Positions 1-8,430 are shown, counted from the first letter of the stretch. The stretch: DNA of 64,000 bases from Duodenibacillus intestinigallinarum (GCA_019117105.1 DXAH01000084.1:1-64000), one strand, 5' to 3'. The notes: a model not told the origin generated them from the sequence alone. Program-made: numbers and translations.

Positions 1-216
1 GAATGCGGCAAGCGTTTTTGCCTTCACTCCAAGCATCTCTTCTTTAGCACGGTTCGTATACGTGATAAAGCCGCGCTCGTACCACTCACTTGATCCTGGA
101 ACGGCTGTGATTTCAAAGCCGAGACCGCCCGCCGTGCAACTTTCAGCCGTTGCCACGGTCACGCCGCGCCGCTTGGCTCTCCGGCCGAGCTCAAGCGCCA
201 GTTCATATGAATCCAT
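1..216 (-). CDS. pncC: CinA C-terminal domain / nicotinamide-nucleotide amidase (partial)
   Basis: The first 72 residues of a protein whose 3' part lies outside the window. The translation carries the family signature AESCTAGG near residue 26, with the catalytic serine, followed by VPGSSEWYERGFITYTN and AKEEMLGV, which match the CinA C-terminal domain. PncC hydrolyses the amide of nicotinamide mononucleotide to nicotinate mononucleotide in pyridine nucleotide recycling. The ATG overlaps the TGA stop of pgpA as TGATG, so translation is probably coupled. The pgpA-pncC (cinA) order downstream of thiL is common in beta- and gammaproteobacteria. The start implies the short stand-alone form rather than full-length CinA. 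Confidence 0.88.
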   Translation of the reverse strand, partial: MDSYELALELGRRAKRRGVTVATAESCTAGGLGFEITAVPGSSEWYERGFITYTNRAKEEMLGVKAKTLAAF

Positions 217-776
217 CAGAAGACTCCGAGAAAAAGACCGGCACCGGGAAACAATCGATTGCAGAGCATATCGATTCCCACTAGGGCCACCGCCGCCCAA
301 ACGGCGGCGAGCAGATCGTCAAGCATGATGCCCCATCCGTTGTGGATTTTGCGATCCACCCAACTTGCGGGCGGCAACTTCACGATGTCAAAAAGTCGAA
401 ACGCAAGAAATGCGGCGCACCAAGCAATAGCGTTTTGCGGCAGCATCAGGCACACCAGCCAAACGGCAGCCACCTCGTCGACGACCACACAGCCGGCATC
501 CTGTACGCCGAGATCCCGACAAGTTTTTTCGGACGCGAGCGCGCCCAACACAAAAAGCACCGCGATGCAAACCGCAAGCGCCTTCCAGCTTAAGAACTGC
601 ACCAAAACCATCCACGCGAGCACGCCGGCAAGCGTACCCCACGTGCCCGGTCCCGGTCGGAGGCAGCCCGCTCCGAAGAAAAGCGCCAGCGTGTGCGCTG
701 GGTGCGAAAACGCAAATTTAAGGCCCGGACGAACGTTGTAGGCGGGATTTGACGCGCTGTACTTTTCTGAAAACAT
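216..776 (-). CDS. pgpA: Phosphatidylglycerophosphatase A
   Basis: 186 residues, close to the usual PgpA length. PgpA dephosphorylates phosphatidylglycerol phosphate to phosphatidylglycerol at the inner membrane. Family features seen are RPGPGTWGTLAG near the N-terminus, the acidic DEVAAVW stretch, RLFDIVKLPP, and IMLDDLLAAVWA near the C-terminus, separated by hydrophobic membrane segments. An in-frame TTG lies two codons upstream, but the ATG at 776 is preferred. It lies 25 bases after the thiL stop, in the same operon, and its stop codon overlaps the pncC start. Confidence 0.9.
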   Translation of the reverse strand: MFSEKYSASNPAYNVRPGLKFAFSHPAHTLALFFGAGCLRPGPGTWGTLAGVLAWMVLVQFLSWKALAVCIAVLFVLGALASEKTCRDLGVQDAGCVVVDEVAAVWLVCLMLPQNAIAWCAAFLAFRLFDIVKLPPASWVDRKIHNGWGIMLDDLLAAVWAAVALVGIDMLCNRLFPGAGLFLGVF

Positions 777-800
777 GGGCAAAAGCTCTTTGTTTTTCTC

Positions 801-1811
801 TTAATCGGCGCCCTGCGCAAAATGATCGAACCCCTGCACCGGCAAAAAGAGCGGACGCCCCGAAGCGTCTCGAATCGCCAGCGGCGCACCGCTTTGCTTC
901 TTTTCGATGATGCGGCCGATGCGAGTCACGGGCGTGAGCGCGGAAATCGAAGCCTGTTCGATCAAACCGCGCTTATCAGCCGGCGCCGTGAAGACGAGCT
1001 CGTAATCGTCGCCGCCGCTCATGGCTGCTTCGACTTGCTGCTCCTGCGACAGTGCCGCCAAGGCCGGATGCTTGGGCACAGCGTCCCACAGCACATCAGC
1101 GTCAACGCCGCTTCGCTCCAAAATGTGTCCCAAGTCCTGAGCAAGCCCGTCGGAAATGTCCGCGCAGGCCGTCGCCGAACTCAAAAGGGCAGTACCGAGC
1201 GCATTGCGGGGGTTGGGGCGATCCATAGCAAGCGCAGCCGATGGAAAGACACGCGCGTCAAGCGTGAGCTTGCCCCAGCGGTGCATCAGCGCCGCCCAGG
1301 CGCCTCCCACGCAACCCGAGACCCAAATGTCGTCGCCCGGGCGGGCGCCCGCTCGAGTAAGTCCCATACTCTGCGGCAGTTCACCCATGGCCGTAATCGA
1401 AATCGTCACCGGAGCGTGTATGTCACCCACCTTGGCCGTACGTGTCGTGTCACCTCCCAGCAGAGGACAGCCCGCCTGTCGGGAAAGCTCCGTCATGCCT
1501 TTGGTAAAACCGGCAAGCCAGGCGTCGTCGCGCACGGGCAAACCGATCGTCAGAAAGAAGGCGCGCGGAATGGCCCCCGCGGCAGCCAAATCCGACAGAT
1601 TCACGGCAAGGGCTTTGTAGCCGATATCTTCCGGACGCTGCGTGGGAAGAAAATGCGTGCCGATAGCCATCATGTCGGCCGTCACAGCAATGCGGCCTGC
1701 GGGCATATCAATGATGGCGCAGTCGTCGCCGACGCCCTTACTTGCCCAAGCGCCAAAGTTTTCATGCGTAAAGAAGCGCTCAATAATCTGAAATTCGCCG
1801 TTCTGAGCCAT
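801..1811 (-). CDS. thiL: Thiamine-monophosphate kinase
   Basis: 336 residues, typical for ThiL, which phosphorylates thiamine monophosphate to the active cofactor thiamine diphosphate in the cytoplasm. The sequence starts with FQIIERFF and has the acidic ATP/metal-binding stretch KGVGDDCAIID, then AVTADMMAIGTHF, VNLSDLAAAGA, GGDTTR and ADISDGLAQDLGH, all hallmarks of the PurM/ThiL fold. It lies between nusB and pgpA, the conserved proteobacterial order. An AGGAGG sits about 13 bases before the ATG, slightly long. A hairpin separates it from nusB, so its expression may not simply follow nusB. Confidence 0.95.
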   Translation of the reverse strand: MAQNGEFQIIERFFTHENFGAWASKGVGDDCAIIDMPAGRIAVTADMMAIGTHFLPTQRPEDIGYKALAVNLSDLAAAGAIPRAFFLTIGLPVRDDAWLAGFTKGMTELSRQAGCPLLGGDTTRTAKVGDIHAPVTISITAMGELPQSMGLTRAGARPGDDIWVSGCVGGAWAALMHRWGKLTLDARVFPSAALAMDRPNPRNALGTALLSSATACADISDGLAQDLGHILERSGVDADVLWDAVPKHPALAALSQEQQVEAAMSGGDDYELVFTAPADKRGLIEQASISALTPVTRIGRIIEKKQSGAPLAIRDASGRPLFLPVQGFDHFAQGAD

Positions 1812-1867
1812 AGGATTCTTTCAACCTCCTGTTGTCCGACAACAAGGTCAATTTTGGCGCAAAAAAC

Positions 1868-1917
1868 GAAAAAGGCACGGCCGAAAGAGAAACTTTCTCT
1901 CTCGAACCGCACCTTTT
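1868..1917 (-). terminator. Hairpin with U-run between nusB and thiL
   Basis: Read on the minus strand, AAAGGTGCGG pairs (with G-U pairs) with a CCGTGCCTTT arm and is followed by TTTTTCG. It lies 26 bases after the nusB stop and about 57 bases before the thiL start. It could be a terminator for ribH-nusB or a partial attenuator, because no obvious promoter for thiL was recognised in the short gap. Confidence 0.6.
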
Positions 1918-1943
1918 GCGGTGTGCTTTACCGAGATTCAGCC

Positions 1944-2447
1944 TTAGGCCTGATGTTCGGCCGGACGCAGCTCTCCGGCGACCTTGTCGAGCACGCCGTT
2001 AACGAGCTTATAACCGCGATCGGCACCAAAAACCTTGCACAGCTCCACCGCCTCATTGATGACGACTCGATAGGGAATCTGCGGGCAGTTCTTCATTTCC
2101 CACGTTCCGATCATCAGACACGCGCGTTCCACAACAGAGAGGCGCTGCGGGTCGCGGTCAAGATGACGCGAAAGCGTATCGAGCAGCTCCTGCTTGCCCT
2201 TGATCACGCCGTCAAGGATGTCGCGGTAAAACTCCTGGTCGCACTGATCGAAGTCTTCTGATGTGAGATCGCACCCGGCAACGGGACTGCCTTCATCAGT
2301 AATCACGCTCAGAAGATTGGCGTCGATCGCCGCAAAGTCGGCCGATTCGTTGATCAGCGATTCGTACACGCCCAAAAGCGCGAATTCACGAGCTTTACGG
2401 CGCGGGCCCAGGCTCAAGCGAGCACGCAAATTAGCACTTTCCGTCAT
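1944..2447 (-). CDS. nusB: Transcription antitermination factor NusB
   Basis: 167 residues from the ATG at 2447; an upstream in-frame TTG gives seven more residues and is less likely. NusB binds boxA RNA with NusE (S10) and supports rRNA antitermination. Recognisable parts are the N-terminal ARxxARxxALLGVYE-type helix (GPRRKAREFALLGVYES), the central DRDPQRLSVVERACL and the C-terminal PYRVVINEAVEL followed by the KLVNGVLDKV helix. The start overlaps the end of ribH by 17 bases. ribH-nusB coupling is conserved across proteobacteria. Confidence 0.95.
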   Translation of the reverse strand: MTESANLRARLSLGPRRKAREFALLGVYESLINESADFAAIDANLLSVITDEGSPVAGCDLTSEDFDQCDQEFYRDILDGVIKGKQELLDTLSRHLDRDPQRLSVVERACLMIGTWEMKNCPQIPYRVVINEAVELCKVFGADRGYKLVNGVLDKVAGELRPAEHQA

Positions 2448-2982
2448 GTTTTTCGAGGTCGTCCGCAAGGATCACATCGTCGTCTTCATCGGCGAGGCTT
2501 TCCCAATCGGAGCTATAAAAGTTTTCGTAGAGGCTCGTCTGCAGGTTGACCATTTCAACGGCGCAGCGGGCGCAGTCCTTACCCTTCATGTGGGTACGGG
2601 CCTTGCACTGTTCATCGTCGTAGGTCGTAAGGATGCCGTTGGCGATCGGAATGTCGTTTTCACGGCTCACGCGAGCGATTTCAGCTGCCGACGTGTCAGC
2701 CACGATTTCGAAGTGATAGGTTTCACCGCGAATCACGGCACCCAAAGCGATCAGAGCGTCAAACTCGTCGCTTTCGGCCAACATCTGCAGCGCCAAGGGG
2801 ATTTCCAGGGCGCCGGGAACCGACACTACGCGGATGCAATCTTCCTGAACGCCGAGAGTCTTGAGTTCTTCAAGACAGGCATCAAGTTCTTCTTTGCCGG
2901 CGTACTCGTTGAAACGAGAAACGACAATACCAACGACGATTTCGGAGCCGTCGAGCTCGCCCTTAAAGGTCTTCACGGTCAT
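2431..2982 (-). CDS. ribH: 6,7-dimethyl-8-ribityllumazine synthase
   Basis: 183 residues. The enzyme condenses 5-amino-6-ribitylamino-uracil with 3,4-dihydroxy-2-butanone 4-phosphate, the penultimate riboflavin step. Family motifs are VVSRFNEY, VSVPGALEIPLA, ALGAVIRGETYHFEIV (with the catalytic His) and IANGILTTYDDEQ. The protein is about 25-30 residues longer than common RibH because of an acidic C-terminal tail (residues about 158-183, rich in Asp and Glu, ending HDGKC). The tail's coding sequence partly overlaps the nusB start. It begins a new minus transcript divergent from the small membrane protein gene. I recognised no FMN riboswitch upstream. Confidence 0.95.
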   Translation of the reverse strand: MTVKTFKGELDGSEIVVGIVVSRFNEYAGKEELDACLEELKTLGVQEDCIRVVSVPGALEIPLALQMLAESDEFDALIALGAVIRGETYHFEIVADTSAAEIARVSRENDIPIANGILTTYDDEQCKARTHMKGKDCARCAVEMVNLQTSLYENFYSSDWESLADEDDDVILADDLEKHDGKC

Positions 2983-3115
2983 ATCTGACTTGCTAGCCTA
3001 TGTAGTTCGTTTGCGGGTGCAAACAAAATTTCTTCAATAACAGGCGATTTTACCTTTCTCAGGGAAAATTCGCCTCGGAAACACCGTTTTTTAACAAAAC
3101 GACTTGGACTGCCGT

Positions 3116-3146
3116 TTGGTCAGAGCAAAGCACAAACTCTTATACT
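3116..3146 (+). promoter_or_regulatory. Candidate sigma-70 promoter for the small membrane protein gene
   Basis: TTGGTC at 3116-3121 and TATACT at 3141-3146 are separated by 19 bases. Transcription would begin near 3153, which excludes the in-frame start codon at 3147 and supports translation from the ATG at 3180. The spacing is a little long, so this is a modest call. Confidence 0.4.
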
Positions 3147-3179
3147 TTGGCCCAACGACACTCTGAACAAAAAAACAAT

Positions 3180-3668
3180 ATGCCTTCGATTCCCACTTGG
3201 GTCACCACCGGCCTGCTCATTTTCGCCGCGCTCTACACTGTCGTGCAGGCAGTGCGTCTCTTTCTTCCCGTCTATTTCTGGACACTCGATCGGAATGCGG
3301 CGCGCGGGCGCGCCATTTTAGCGGTTTGCCCAAAAGATACAAGCCCGAGCGAAATTGCCCGCGCTGTCCCCGCTGAAGCCTGTCTGGCTCGTTTACTGAG
3401 AGCACAGGACCTGAGCCCGGCCGAAGAAGCCTGCAAGGCCGATTTCCGCCGTCGCGTTCTGTACTGCTTCGTTGCCTTCGGCCTAACGCTCGTGGCACAG
3501 TTCAAGCCTGACGCCCCCGCCGTCCTGATGCCGCTTTCCCAAGCGCTTTTGCTGTGCGCCATCGGAATGATCATCGGCGCCGTCGCACGCTATCGCATTC
3601 TGCGCACGATGGACGTGACCGAAACCACACTCAAAGAAAAGGGCCTCTGGAAAGAGACCGAAACCTAA
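3180..3668 (+). CDS. Small inner-membrane protein of unknown function
   Basis: 162 residues; I do not recognise the family. Hydrophobic segments lie at about residues 8-33, 92-108 and 115-138, with a charged, cysteine-containing loop (residues about 38-88) between the first two. The C-terminus is polar and probably cytoplasmic. This looks like a three-segment inner-membrane protein. The ATG at 3180 is chosen over an upstream in-frame codon at 3147 because a probable -10 box (3141-3146) overlaps the latter. It is the only plus-strand gene among the minus-strand riboflavin genes. Its TAA overlaps the TAG stop of the convergent reductase gene. Confidence 0.7.
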   Translation: MPSIPTWVTTGLLIFAALYTVVQAVRLFLPVYFWTLDRNAARGRAILAVCPKDTSPSEIARAVPAEACLARLLRAQDLSPAEEACKADFRRRVLYCFVAFGLTLVAQFKPDAPAVLMPLSQALLLCAIGMIIGAVARYRILRTMDVTETTLKEKGLWKETET

Positions 3669-4732
3669 AACGCCGCAACAAACACCGGCGTCTGCACCGG
3701 GCTGCCCAGGCTCTGCGCGGCAGCCCACACCCAACTCGGGTTCTTGACCATCTCGCGACCGATGCAAACCGCATCGGCGTCCTGTGTGCGCAAAATCTCT
3801 TCGGCCTGAAGCGGCTCGACAATGCCGCCGCTCGTGAAGGTCACAATTCCAACCTTCTCTTTGATGTGGTGTGAAAACGTCGTGTGCGCAACGGTAAGCG
3901 ATGCCGGAGGTTGCTGCGCGGGATCGATGCCGCCGGAGGAAACGTCAACGGCACAGACGCCAAGCTCGGCAAGCGCCGAGGCCAAGGCCAGAGCCTGCTC
4001 TTCGTCGGCGCCGCCCTCTATCCAATCGCTGGCCGACAGACGCACCATCACGTCAAGCCCGGGAGCACCCTTTTGAACGGCTTTGACTACTTCCTGAGCG
4101 AAGCGCAGACGGTTTTGAGTCGTACCACCCCAAGCGTCGGTACGGTGATTGGTCACGGGCGACAGAAACTGGTGCACAAGATAGCCATGCGCCGCATGAA
4201 TCTGAATGCCGTCGAACCCCACTCGAGCCGCTCGGCGAGCTGCCTCTTCAAAGGCCTGCAGCACTTCGGCGATATCGGCTTCAGTCATTTCGCGCGGCAT
4301 CGGCGCCTGCGCAGTGTATGCAACGGCCGAAGGCGCCATCAGTGCAAAGCCTCCCTCTTCGGGCAACAGAGTGCCATGGCCGGTTTTGGGATCCTTACGG
4401 CTGCCTTTGCGGCCGCAATGCGAAAGCTGAAGGAAGAACTTGGTATCGGTGCTCGCCACGGCGCGGCAGGCTTTTACAAGCTTTTTGAAAAAGGCTTCCT
4501 GCTCATCGTTGTAGAGCCCGAGGCAACGCGTGGTGATGCGGCCGTCGGCGCGAACCGCCGTCGCCTCGACCACAACCAGCCCCGCCCCTGAAGCCGCAAG
4601 CGTCTCGTAATGCGAGATGAGCTCATCGCTGCCCACGCCCTCTCGAGCAAGGCAACGACACATCGGCGGCACGCAGATGCGATTGGGTAGCGTCTGTGCC
4701 CCCATCTTCAAAGGCGTAAAGAGCATTGCCAT
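3665..4732 (-). CDS. Old yellow enzyme-family NAD(P)H:flavin oxidoreductase (NamA/YqjM-like)
   Basis: 355 residues with a complete OYE TIM barrel: MLFTPLKMGAQTLPNRI at the N-terminus, APPM-like VPPMCRC, QLSHCGRKG, the active-site pair IQIHAAHGYLVHQFLSP, NHRTDAWGG and the C-terminal FMN phosphate site CIGREMVKNP. These proteins use FMN and NADPH to reduce activated C=C bonds; the physiological substrate cannot be read from sequence. The YqjM/NamA subgroup is the closest fit. AAGGA lies seven bases before the ATG. It follows ribE by 31 bases, so a flavoenzyme sits at the end of a riboflavin operon. Its stop overlaps the stop of the convergent gene. Confidence 0.9.
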   Translation of the reverse strand: MAMLFTPLKMGAQTLPNRICVPPMCRCLAREGVGSDELISHYETLAASGAGLVVVEATAVRADGRITTRCLGLYNDEQEAFFKKLVKACRAVASTDTKFFLQLSHCGRKGSRKDPKTGHGTLLPEEGGFALMAPSAVAYTAQAPMPREMTEADIAEVLQAFEEAARRAARVGFDGIQIHAAHGYLVHQFLSPVTNHRTDAWGGTTQNRLRFAQEVVKAVQKGAPGLDVMVRLSASDWIEGGADEEQALALASALAELGVCAVDVSSGGIDPAQQPPASLTVAHTTFSHHIKEKVGIVTFTSGGIVEPLQAEEILRTQDADAVCIGREMVKNPSWVWAAAQSLGSPVQTPVFVAAF

Positions 4733-4763
4733 CCGAAAGTCCTTCCTAATGCGCGGCGATCAA

Positions 4764-5390
4764 TCAGAACAAATCGTCGCCGTCGTCTTCACGAAGCTTG
4801 ATCATGCGCTCGACATAGCGCGCGATCGTGTCAATTTCGAGGTTGACCCAATCCTGCGCCTTGAGGTGCTTCAAGGTCGTTACTTCAACGGTATGCGGGA
4901 TGAGATTGATGCTGATGAGCGCGCCCATCGCCGTATCTTCGACCTCGTTGACGGTAAGCGAGACACCGTTGACGGCCACCGAACCCTTGTAGGCGAGATA
5001 AGGCGAGAGCTTCAAGGGAGCGCGGATCACGAGCTTGTAGCTTTCTGCAATCTTGGTCATGGACTCGACCTGGCCTACGCCATCAACGTGGCCGCTAACC
5101 AAATGGCCGTCAACGCGATCGCCCAGACGCATCGCCTTTTCAAGGTTGACTTCACCGAACGTATCGAGACCGCAGGTCTTGGAAAGGCTCTCGGCACTCA
5201 CGTCAATCTGGAAGGAATTCCCTTCGATGTTGACCACCGTCATGCAAGCGCCGTTGACGGCGATGGAGTCGCCTACGCGCACTTCTTCGAGATGAAAGTC
5301 TTCGGGCGTGACGATCGTCAGACGAACGCCGTTGCCGAGTTTTTCGGGTTCACGAACCTTGCCGATGGCCTGAATAATTCCGGTAAACAT
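4764..5390 (-). CDS. ribE: Riboflavin synthase, alpha chain
   Basis: 208 residues, the normal length. It dismutates two molecules of 6,7-dimethyl-8-ribityllumazine to riboflavin. The protein shows the internal repeat of two lumazine-binding halves: MFTGIIQAIGKV and VNGACMTVV in the first, HLVSGHVDGVG and VNGVSLTVNEV in the second, with LIPHTVEVTTL near the end. It lies between ribD and the OYE reductase on one minus-strand operon. An AGGAAAG lies upstream of the ATG. Confidence 0.96.
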   Translation of the reverse strand: MFTGIIQAIGKVREPEKLGNGVRLTIVTPEDFHLEEVRVGDSIAVNGACMTVVNIEGNSFQIDVSAESLSKTCGLDTFGEVNLEKAMRLGDRVDGHLVSGHVDGVGQVESMTKIAESYKLVIRAPLKLSPYLAYKGSVAVNGVSLTVNEVEDTAMGALISINLIPHTVEVTTLKHLKAQDWVNLEIDTIARYVERMIKLREDDGDDLF

Positions 5391-5449
5391 GGTTTTTCAA
5401 TCTTTCCTAAAAGGCGGCCGCTCCTGTCCGAGACTTGCCGCAGTTGCAG

Positions 5450-6538
5450 TTAATTCTTTCGCAGCACGACCTCAAGGTCGTCGCCGACTTTCTCGAAACT
5501 GACGAAGCGTCCGCGCAAGACTTCGCTCATTTCTTTGAATGGTCCGAGCTTGGCAAAGGGCATGCCCTCGCCCATCACAGCCGGCGCCAGATAGCAGACG
5601 ATCTCGTCGACCAGATCCGCATCAAGGAGCGCCCCGGACAAGGTTGCACCGGCTTCGACATGCAACTCATTGATTTCATCACGGCCGATCTGACGGATGA
5701 TTTCCTCGAGATCAAGCCCTTCGCTGCCGCCCACGCAGCGGACCGTAGCGCCGGCGGCAACCAGTGCGTCCACACGCGCCTGAGGAGCCGTGTCGCTTAC
5801 GAAAATCGTCGTGGGTTGCCCCTGCAGAATGTTGAAAGTCACCGGCGTAAGCGCCTGGCTGTCGGCCACATACTTCACCGGGCTCGGCAGCTTTTCTTCG
5901 CGCACGCTCATTTGCGGATTGTCCGCAAGCACCGTGCCGATACCGGTAAGGATACCCTGAGCGCGGGCGCGCCACAGGCGTCCTTTGCGGCGAGCTTCCT
6001 CGCTCGTGATCCAGCGGCTGGCTCCGTTGTAAAGCGCCGTACGGCCGTCAAGCGTCACTGCAGTCTTCAGTCGCACCCAGGGCTTGCCCGTCGTCATGCG
6101 TGTAAAAAAGCCGATGTTGGATTCGTAGGCCTCGTCGCGGCACACACCGCAGACCACCGCAACTCCGGCCTGACGTAGCATTTCCAACCCCTTGCCGGCG
6201 ACCTGCGGGTTAGGGTCTTCAATGGCGGCCACGACGCGCCCGGCACGTTCTTCGATAAGGCGCGCCGCACACGGCGGCGTGCGGCCGTAATGCGAACAGG
6301 GCTCAAGCGTCACGTAATAGGTGGCGCCGGTAATGTCGATACCTGCCTGCTTGGCGTTCATAATGGCATCGATTTCGGCGTGCTGAGAGCCCGGAGCGTG
6401 CGTATAGCCGCGCGAGACAATCTGACCGTCCTTGACGATCACGCAGCCGACAGCCGGGTTGGGCGGGGCGATATAGCGCCCCTTGCGCGCCTCTTCAAGA
6501 GCGGCGCGCATGAAAATCTCATCGCTCGTATCCGTCAT
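5450..6538 (-). CDS. ribD: Bifunctional riboflavin biosynthesis protein RibD (deaminase/reductase)
   Basis: 362 residues. The N-terminal zinc deaminase domain has PPNPAVGCVIV, HAEIDA and PCSHYGRTPPC (zinc ligands His, Cys, Cys). The C-terminal reductase domain begins near residue 145 with PWVRLKTAVTLDGRTA and includes RWITSEEAR and the HVEAGATLSG substrate/NADPH region. The two domains catalyse successive steps from the GTP cyclohydrolase II product. The start overlaps the nrdR stop by four bases, so the two are translationally coupled. nrdR-ribD order is widely conserved. Confidence 0.96.
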   Translation of the reverse strand: MTDTSDEIFMRAALEEARKGRYIAPPNPAVGCVIVKDGQIVSRGYTHAPGSQHAEIDAIMNAKQAGIDITGATYYVTLEPCSHYGRTPPCAARLIEERAGRVVAAIEDPNPQVAGKGLEMLRQAGVAVVCGVCRDEAYESNIGFFTRMTTGKPWVRLKTAVTLDGRTALYNGASRWITSEEARRKGRLWRARAQGILTGIGTVLADNPQMSVREEKLPSPVKYVADSQALTPVTFNILQGQPTTIFVSDTAPQARVDALVAAGATVRCVGGSEGLDLEEIIRQIGRDEINELHVEAGATLSGALLDADLVDEIVCYLAPAVMGEGMPFAKLGPFKEMSEVLRGRFVSFEKVGDDLEVVLRKN

Positions 6539-7002
6539 TTCGCTTCGTTCTTGTCGATTTCCAGATCACGCATCAAGCGCTTGAAAGCTTCGGGATCTTC
6601 CACGTTGAAGTAGACGCTTGCAAAGCGAACGTAGGCGATCTTATCGAGACGCTTGAGTTCCTCGAGCACAAATTCGCCCACCTTTTCGCTTTTGACTTCC
6701 CGCTCCCCGAGACTGCGAAGTCGTTGCTCAATGAACGTAATGGCTTCCTCGATCTGCTCGTCGCTCACGGGACGCTTGCGAAGCGCCAGGCGCATGGAGC
6801 CGCGAACCTTGTCGCGGTCGTACTCGCGGCGCACGCCGGTGCGCTTGACGATGGCCGGCATATTGATTTCCACGCGCTCAAACGTCGTGAAACGCTTGCC
6901 GCAATGGCTGCACTGACGGCGACGTCGAATGGAGAACCCATCTTCGCTCGCGCGAGAGTCCACCACCGCTGTGTCCTTAGACTTGCAAAACGGGCAACGC
7001 AT
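6535..7002 (-). CDS. nrdR: Ribonucleotide reductase regulator NrdR
   Basis: 155 residues, the standard length. NrdR is a zinc-ribbon/ATP-cone repressor of ribonucleotide reductase genes. Visible features are the N-terminal zinc ribbon (MRCPFCKS and RRQCSHCGKRFTT), then an ATP-cone starting VVKRTGVRREYDR-like (VKRTGVRREYDRDKV) through YVRFASVYFNV. CAGGAG sits before the ATG. It follows glyA by 33 bases and overlaps ribD. NrdR boxes would be expected upstream of the nrd genes, which are not in this window. Confidence 0.96.
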   Translation of the reverse strand: MRCPFCKSKDTAVVDSRASEDGFSIRRRRQCSHCGKRFTTFERVEINMPAIVKRTGVRREYDRDKVRGSMRLALRKRPVSDEQIEEAITFIEQRLRSLGEREVKSEKVGEFVLEELKRLDKIAYVRFASVYFNVEDPEAFKRLMRDLEIDKNEAK

Positions 7003-7035
7003 CTTGAAAACTCCTGGAAAACGCCCGGAAACGGT

Positions 7036-8301
7036 TTAGGGTCGATAAACGGGGAACATCGCCGTGAGCTGATCGACTTCGGTACGCACACGTTCGAGCA
7101 CCTGAGCGTCCTCGGGAGCCGAGAGCAGATCGGCAATGAGGTTGGCCACCTTGCGCGTTTCTTCTTCCTTAAAGCCGCGGGTGGTCATGGCAGGCGTGCC
7201 CAGACGAATGCCTGACGTGACGAAGGGCGTCTGCGGGTCGTTGTGAATCGCGTTTTTGTTAACAGTGATGTGTGCTGCTCCCAGAAGCGCTTCAGCGGCC
7301 TTGCCCGTCAGATTCATCGGACGCAGGTCAACGAGCATCACGTGGCTTTGCGTGCCGCCCGAGACAATGCGCAAACCGCGCTCCATCAGCGTCTTGGCAA
7401 GCACCTCAGCATTCTTGATCACCTGCTTGCCGTACTCCTTGAACTCGGGCTTGAGCGCTTCGCCGAGCGCCACAGCCTTGCCTGCGATCACGTGCATGAG
7501 CGGACCGCCCTGAGTGCCCGGAAACACTGCCGAGTTGATCTTCTTTTCGAGATCGGGCCGGCAGAAGATGATGCCGCCGCGCGGGCCGCGCAGGCTCTTG
7601 TGCGTCGTCGTGGTCACCACGTCGGCATAGCCAAACGGGCTCGGATAGACACCGGCGGCCACCAGACCTGCGTAGTGCGCGATGTCAGTCATCAGAATGG
7701 CGCCTACCGAGTGCGCGATGTCCGCAAAGCGTTTGAAGTCGATGTGAAGCGAATAGGCCGAAGCACCCGCGATGATGAGCTTGGGCTGATGTTCCTTGGC
7801 CAAGCGCTCGACTTCATCGTAGTCGATTGCTTCGGTGTCGTCGCGCACGCCGTAGCTCACGATGTTGAAATAACGGCCGGAAAAATTGAGGTGCATGCCG
7901 TGCGTGAGATGGCCGCCGTCGGCAAGGCTCATCCCCATCACGGTGTCGCCCGGATTCAGAAGGCCGAACAGAACGGCTTCGTTGGCCTGCGCGCCGGAGT
8001 GCGGCTGGACATTGACAGCCATTTCGACACCGGCGGGCTCGCAAAAGAGCTTCTTGGCTCGCTCGATGGCGATGCGTTCCACCTCATCCACATACTGGCA
8101 GCCGCCGTAGTAGCGCTTGCCCGGATAACCTTCGGCGTACTTATTCGTCAGAAGCGACCCTTGAGCCTGCATAACCGCCGGAGACGTGTAGTTTTCGCTC
8201 GCGATCAGCTCAATGTGCTGTTCCTGACGATCCGCCTCAGCCTGAATGAACTTCCAGACTTCGCTGTCGGCTACTGCGATGGTGTTGGAGTGGCGAAACA
8301 T
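7036..8301 (-). CDS. glyA: Serine hydroxymethyltransferase
   Basis: 421 residues. GlyA is the PLP enzyme that interconverts serine and glycine with tetrahydrofolate, the main source of one-carbon units. Motifs are HIELIASENYTS, NKYAEGYPGKRYYGG, VNVQPHSGAQAN, the PLP-lysine region VVTTTTHKSLRGPRGG, and GIRLGTPAMTTRGF. The ATG at 8301 (MFRHSN) is preferred over an in-frame start 14 codons upstream because AAGGAG lies nine bases before it. It leads the glyA-nrdR-ribD-ribE operon. The leader holds small inverted repeats, for example CTTGTT/AACAAG at 8331-8348. Confidence 0.96.
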   Translation of the reverse strand: MFRHSNTIAVADSEVWKFIQAEADRQEQHIELIASENYTSPAVMQAQGSLLTNKYAEGYPGKRYYGGCQYVDEVERIAIERAKKLFCEPAGVEMAVNVQPHSGAQANEAVLFGLLNPGDTVMGMSLADGGHLTHGMHLNFSGRYFNIVSYGVRDDTEAIDYDEVERLAKEHQPKLIIAGASAYSLHIDFKRFADIAHSVGAILMTDIAHYAGLVAAGVYPSPFGYADVVTTTTHKSLRGPRGGIIFCRPDLEKKINSAVFPGTQGGPLMHVIAGKAVALGEALKPEFKEYGKQVIKNAEVLAKTLMERGLRIVSGGTQSHVMLVDLRPMNLTGKAAEALLGAAHITVNKNAIHNDPQTPFVTSGIRLGTPAMTTRGFKEEETRKVANLIADLLSAPEDAQVLERVRTEVDQLTAMFPVYRP

Positions 8302-8430
8302 GTCCTTGGACTCCTTAAAAGTTGGGCGCGCTTGTTCGTTCAAACAAGGTTCTTCTTGAAAGAACGGCGCAATTTTTTCAAAAAACGATTCTGCAATTAT
8401 CGCCTATGGAGTCGACAAAAAGAGACAATG

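Noticed and set aside
822..2261. Long plus-strand open frame (479 codons) over thiL and nusB
   Set aside because: It runs antisense to two well-recognised genes, has no family features and reads as a high-GC shadow frame.
2983..3115. FMN riboswitch upstream of ribH
   Set aside because: The conserved RFN elements were not seen, and the gap is short and AT-rich without the expected helices.
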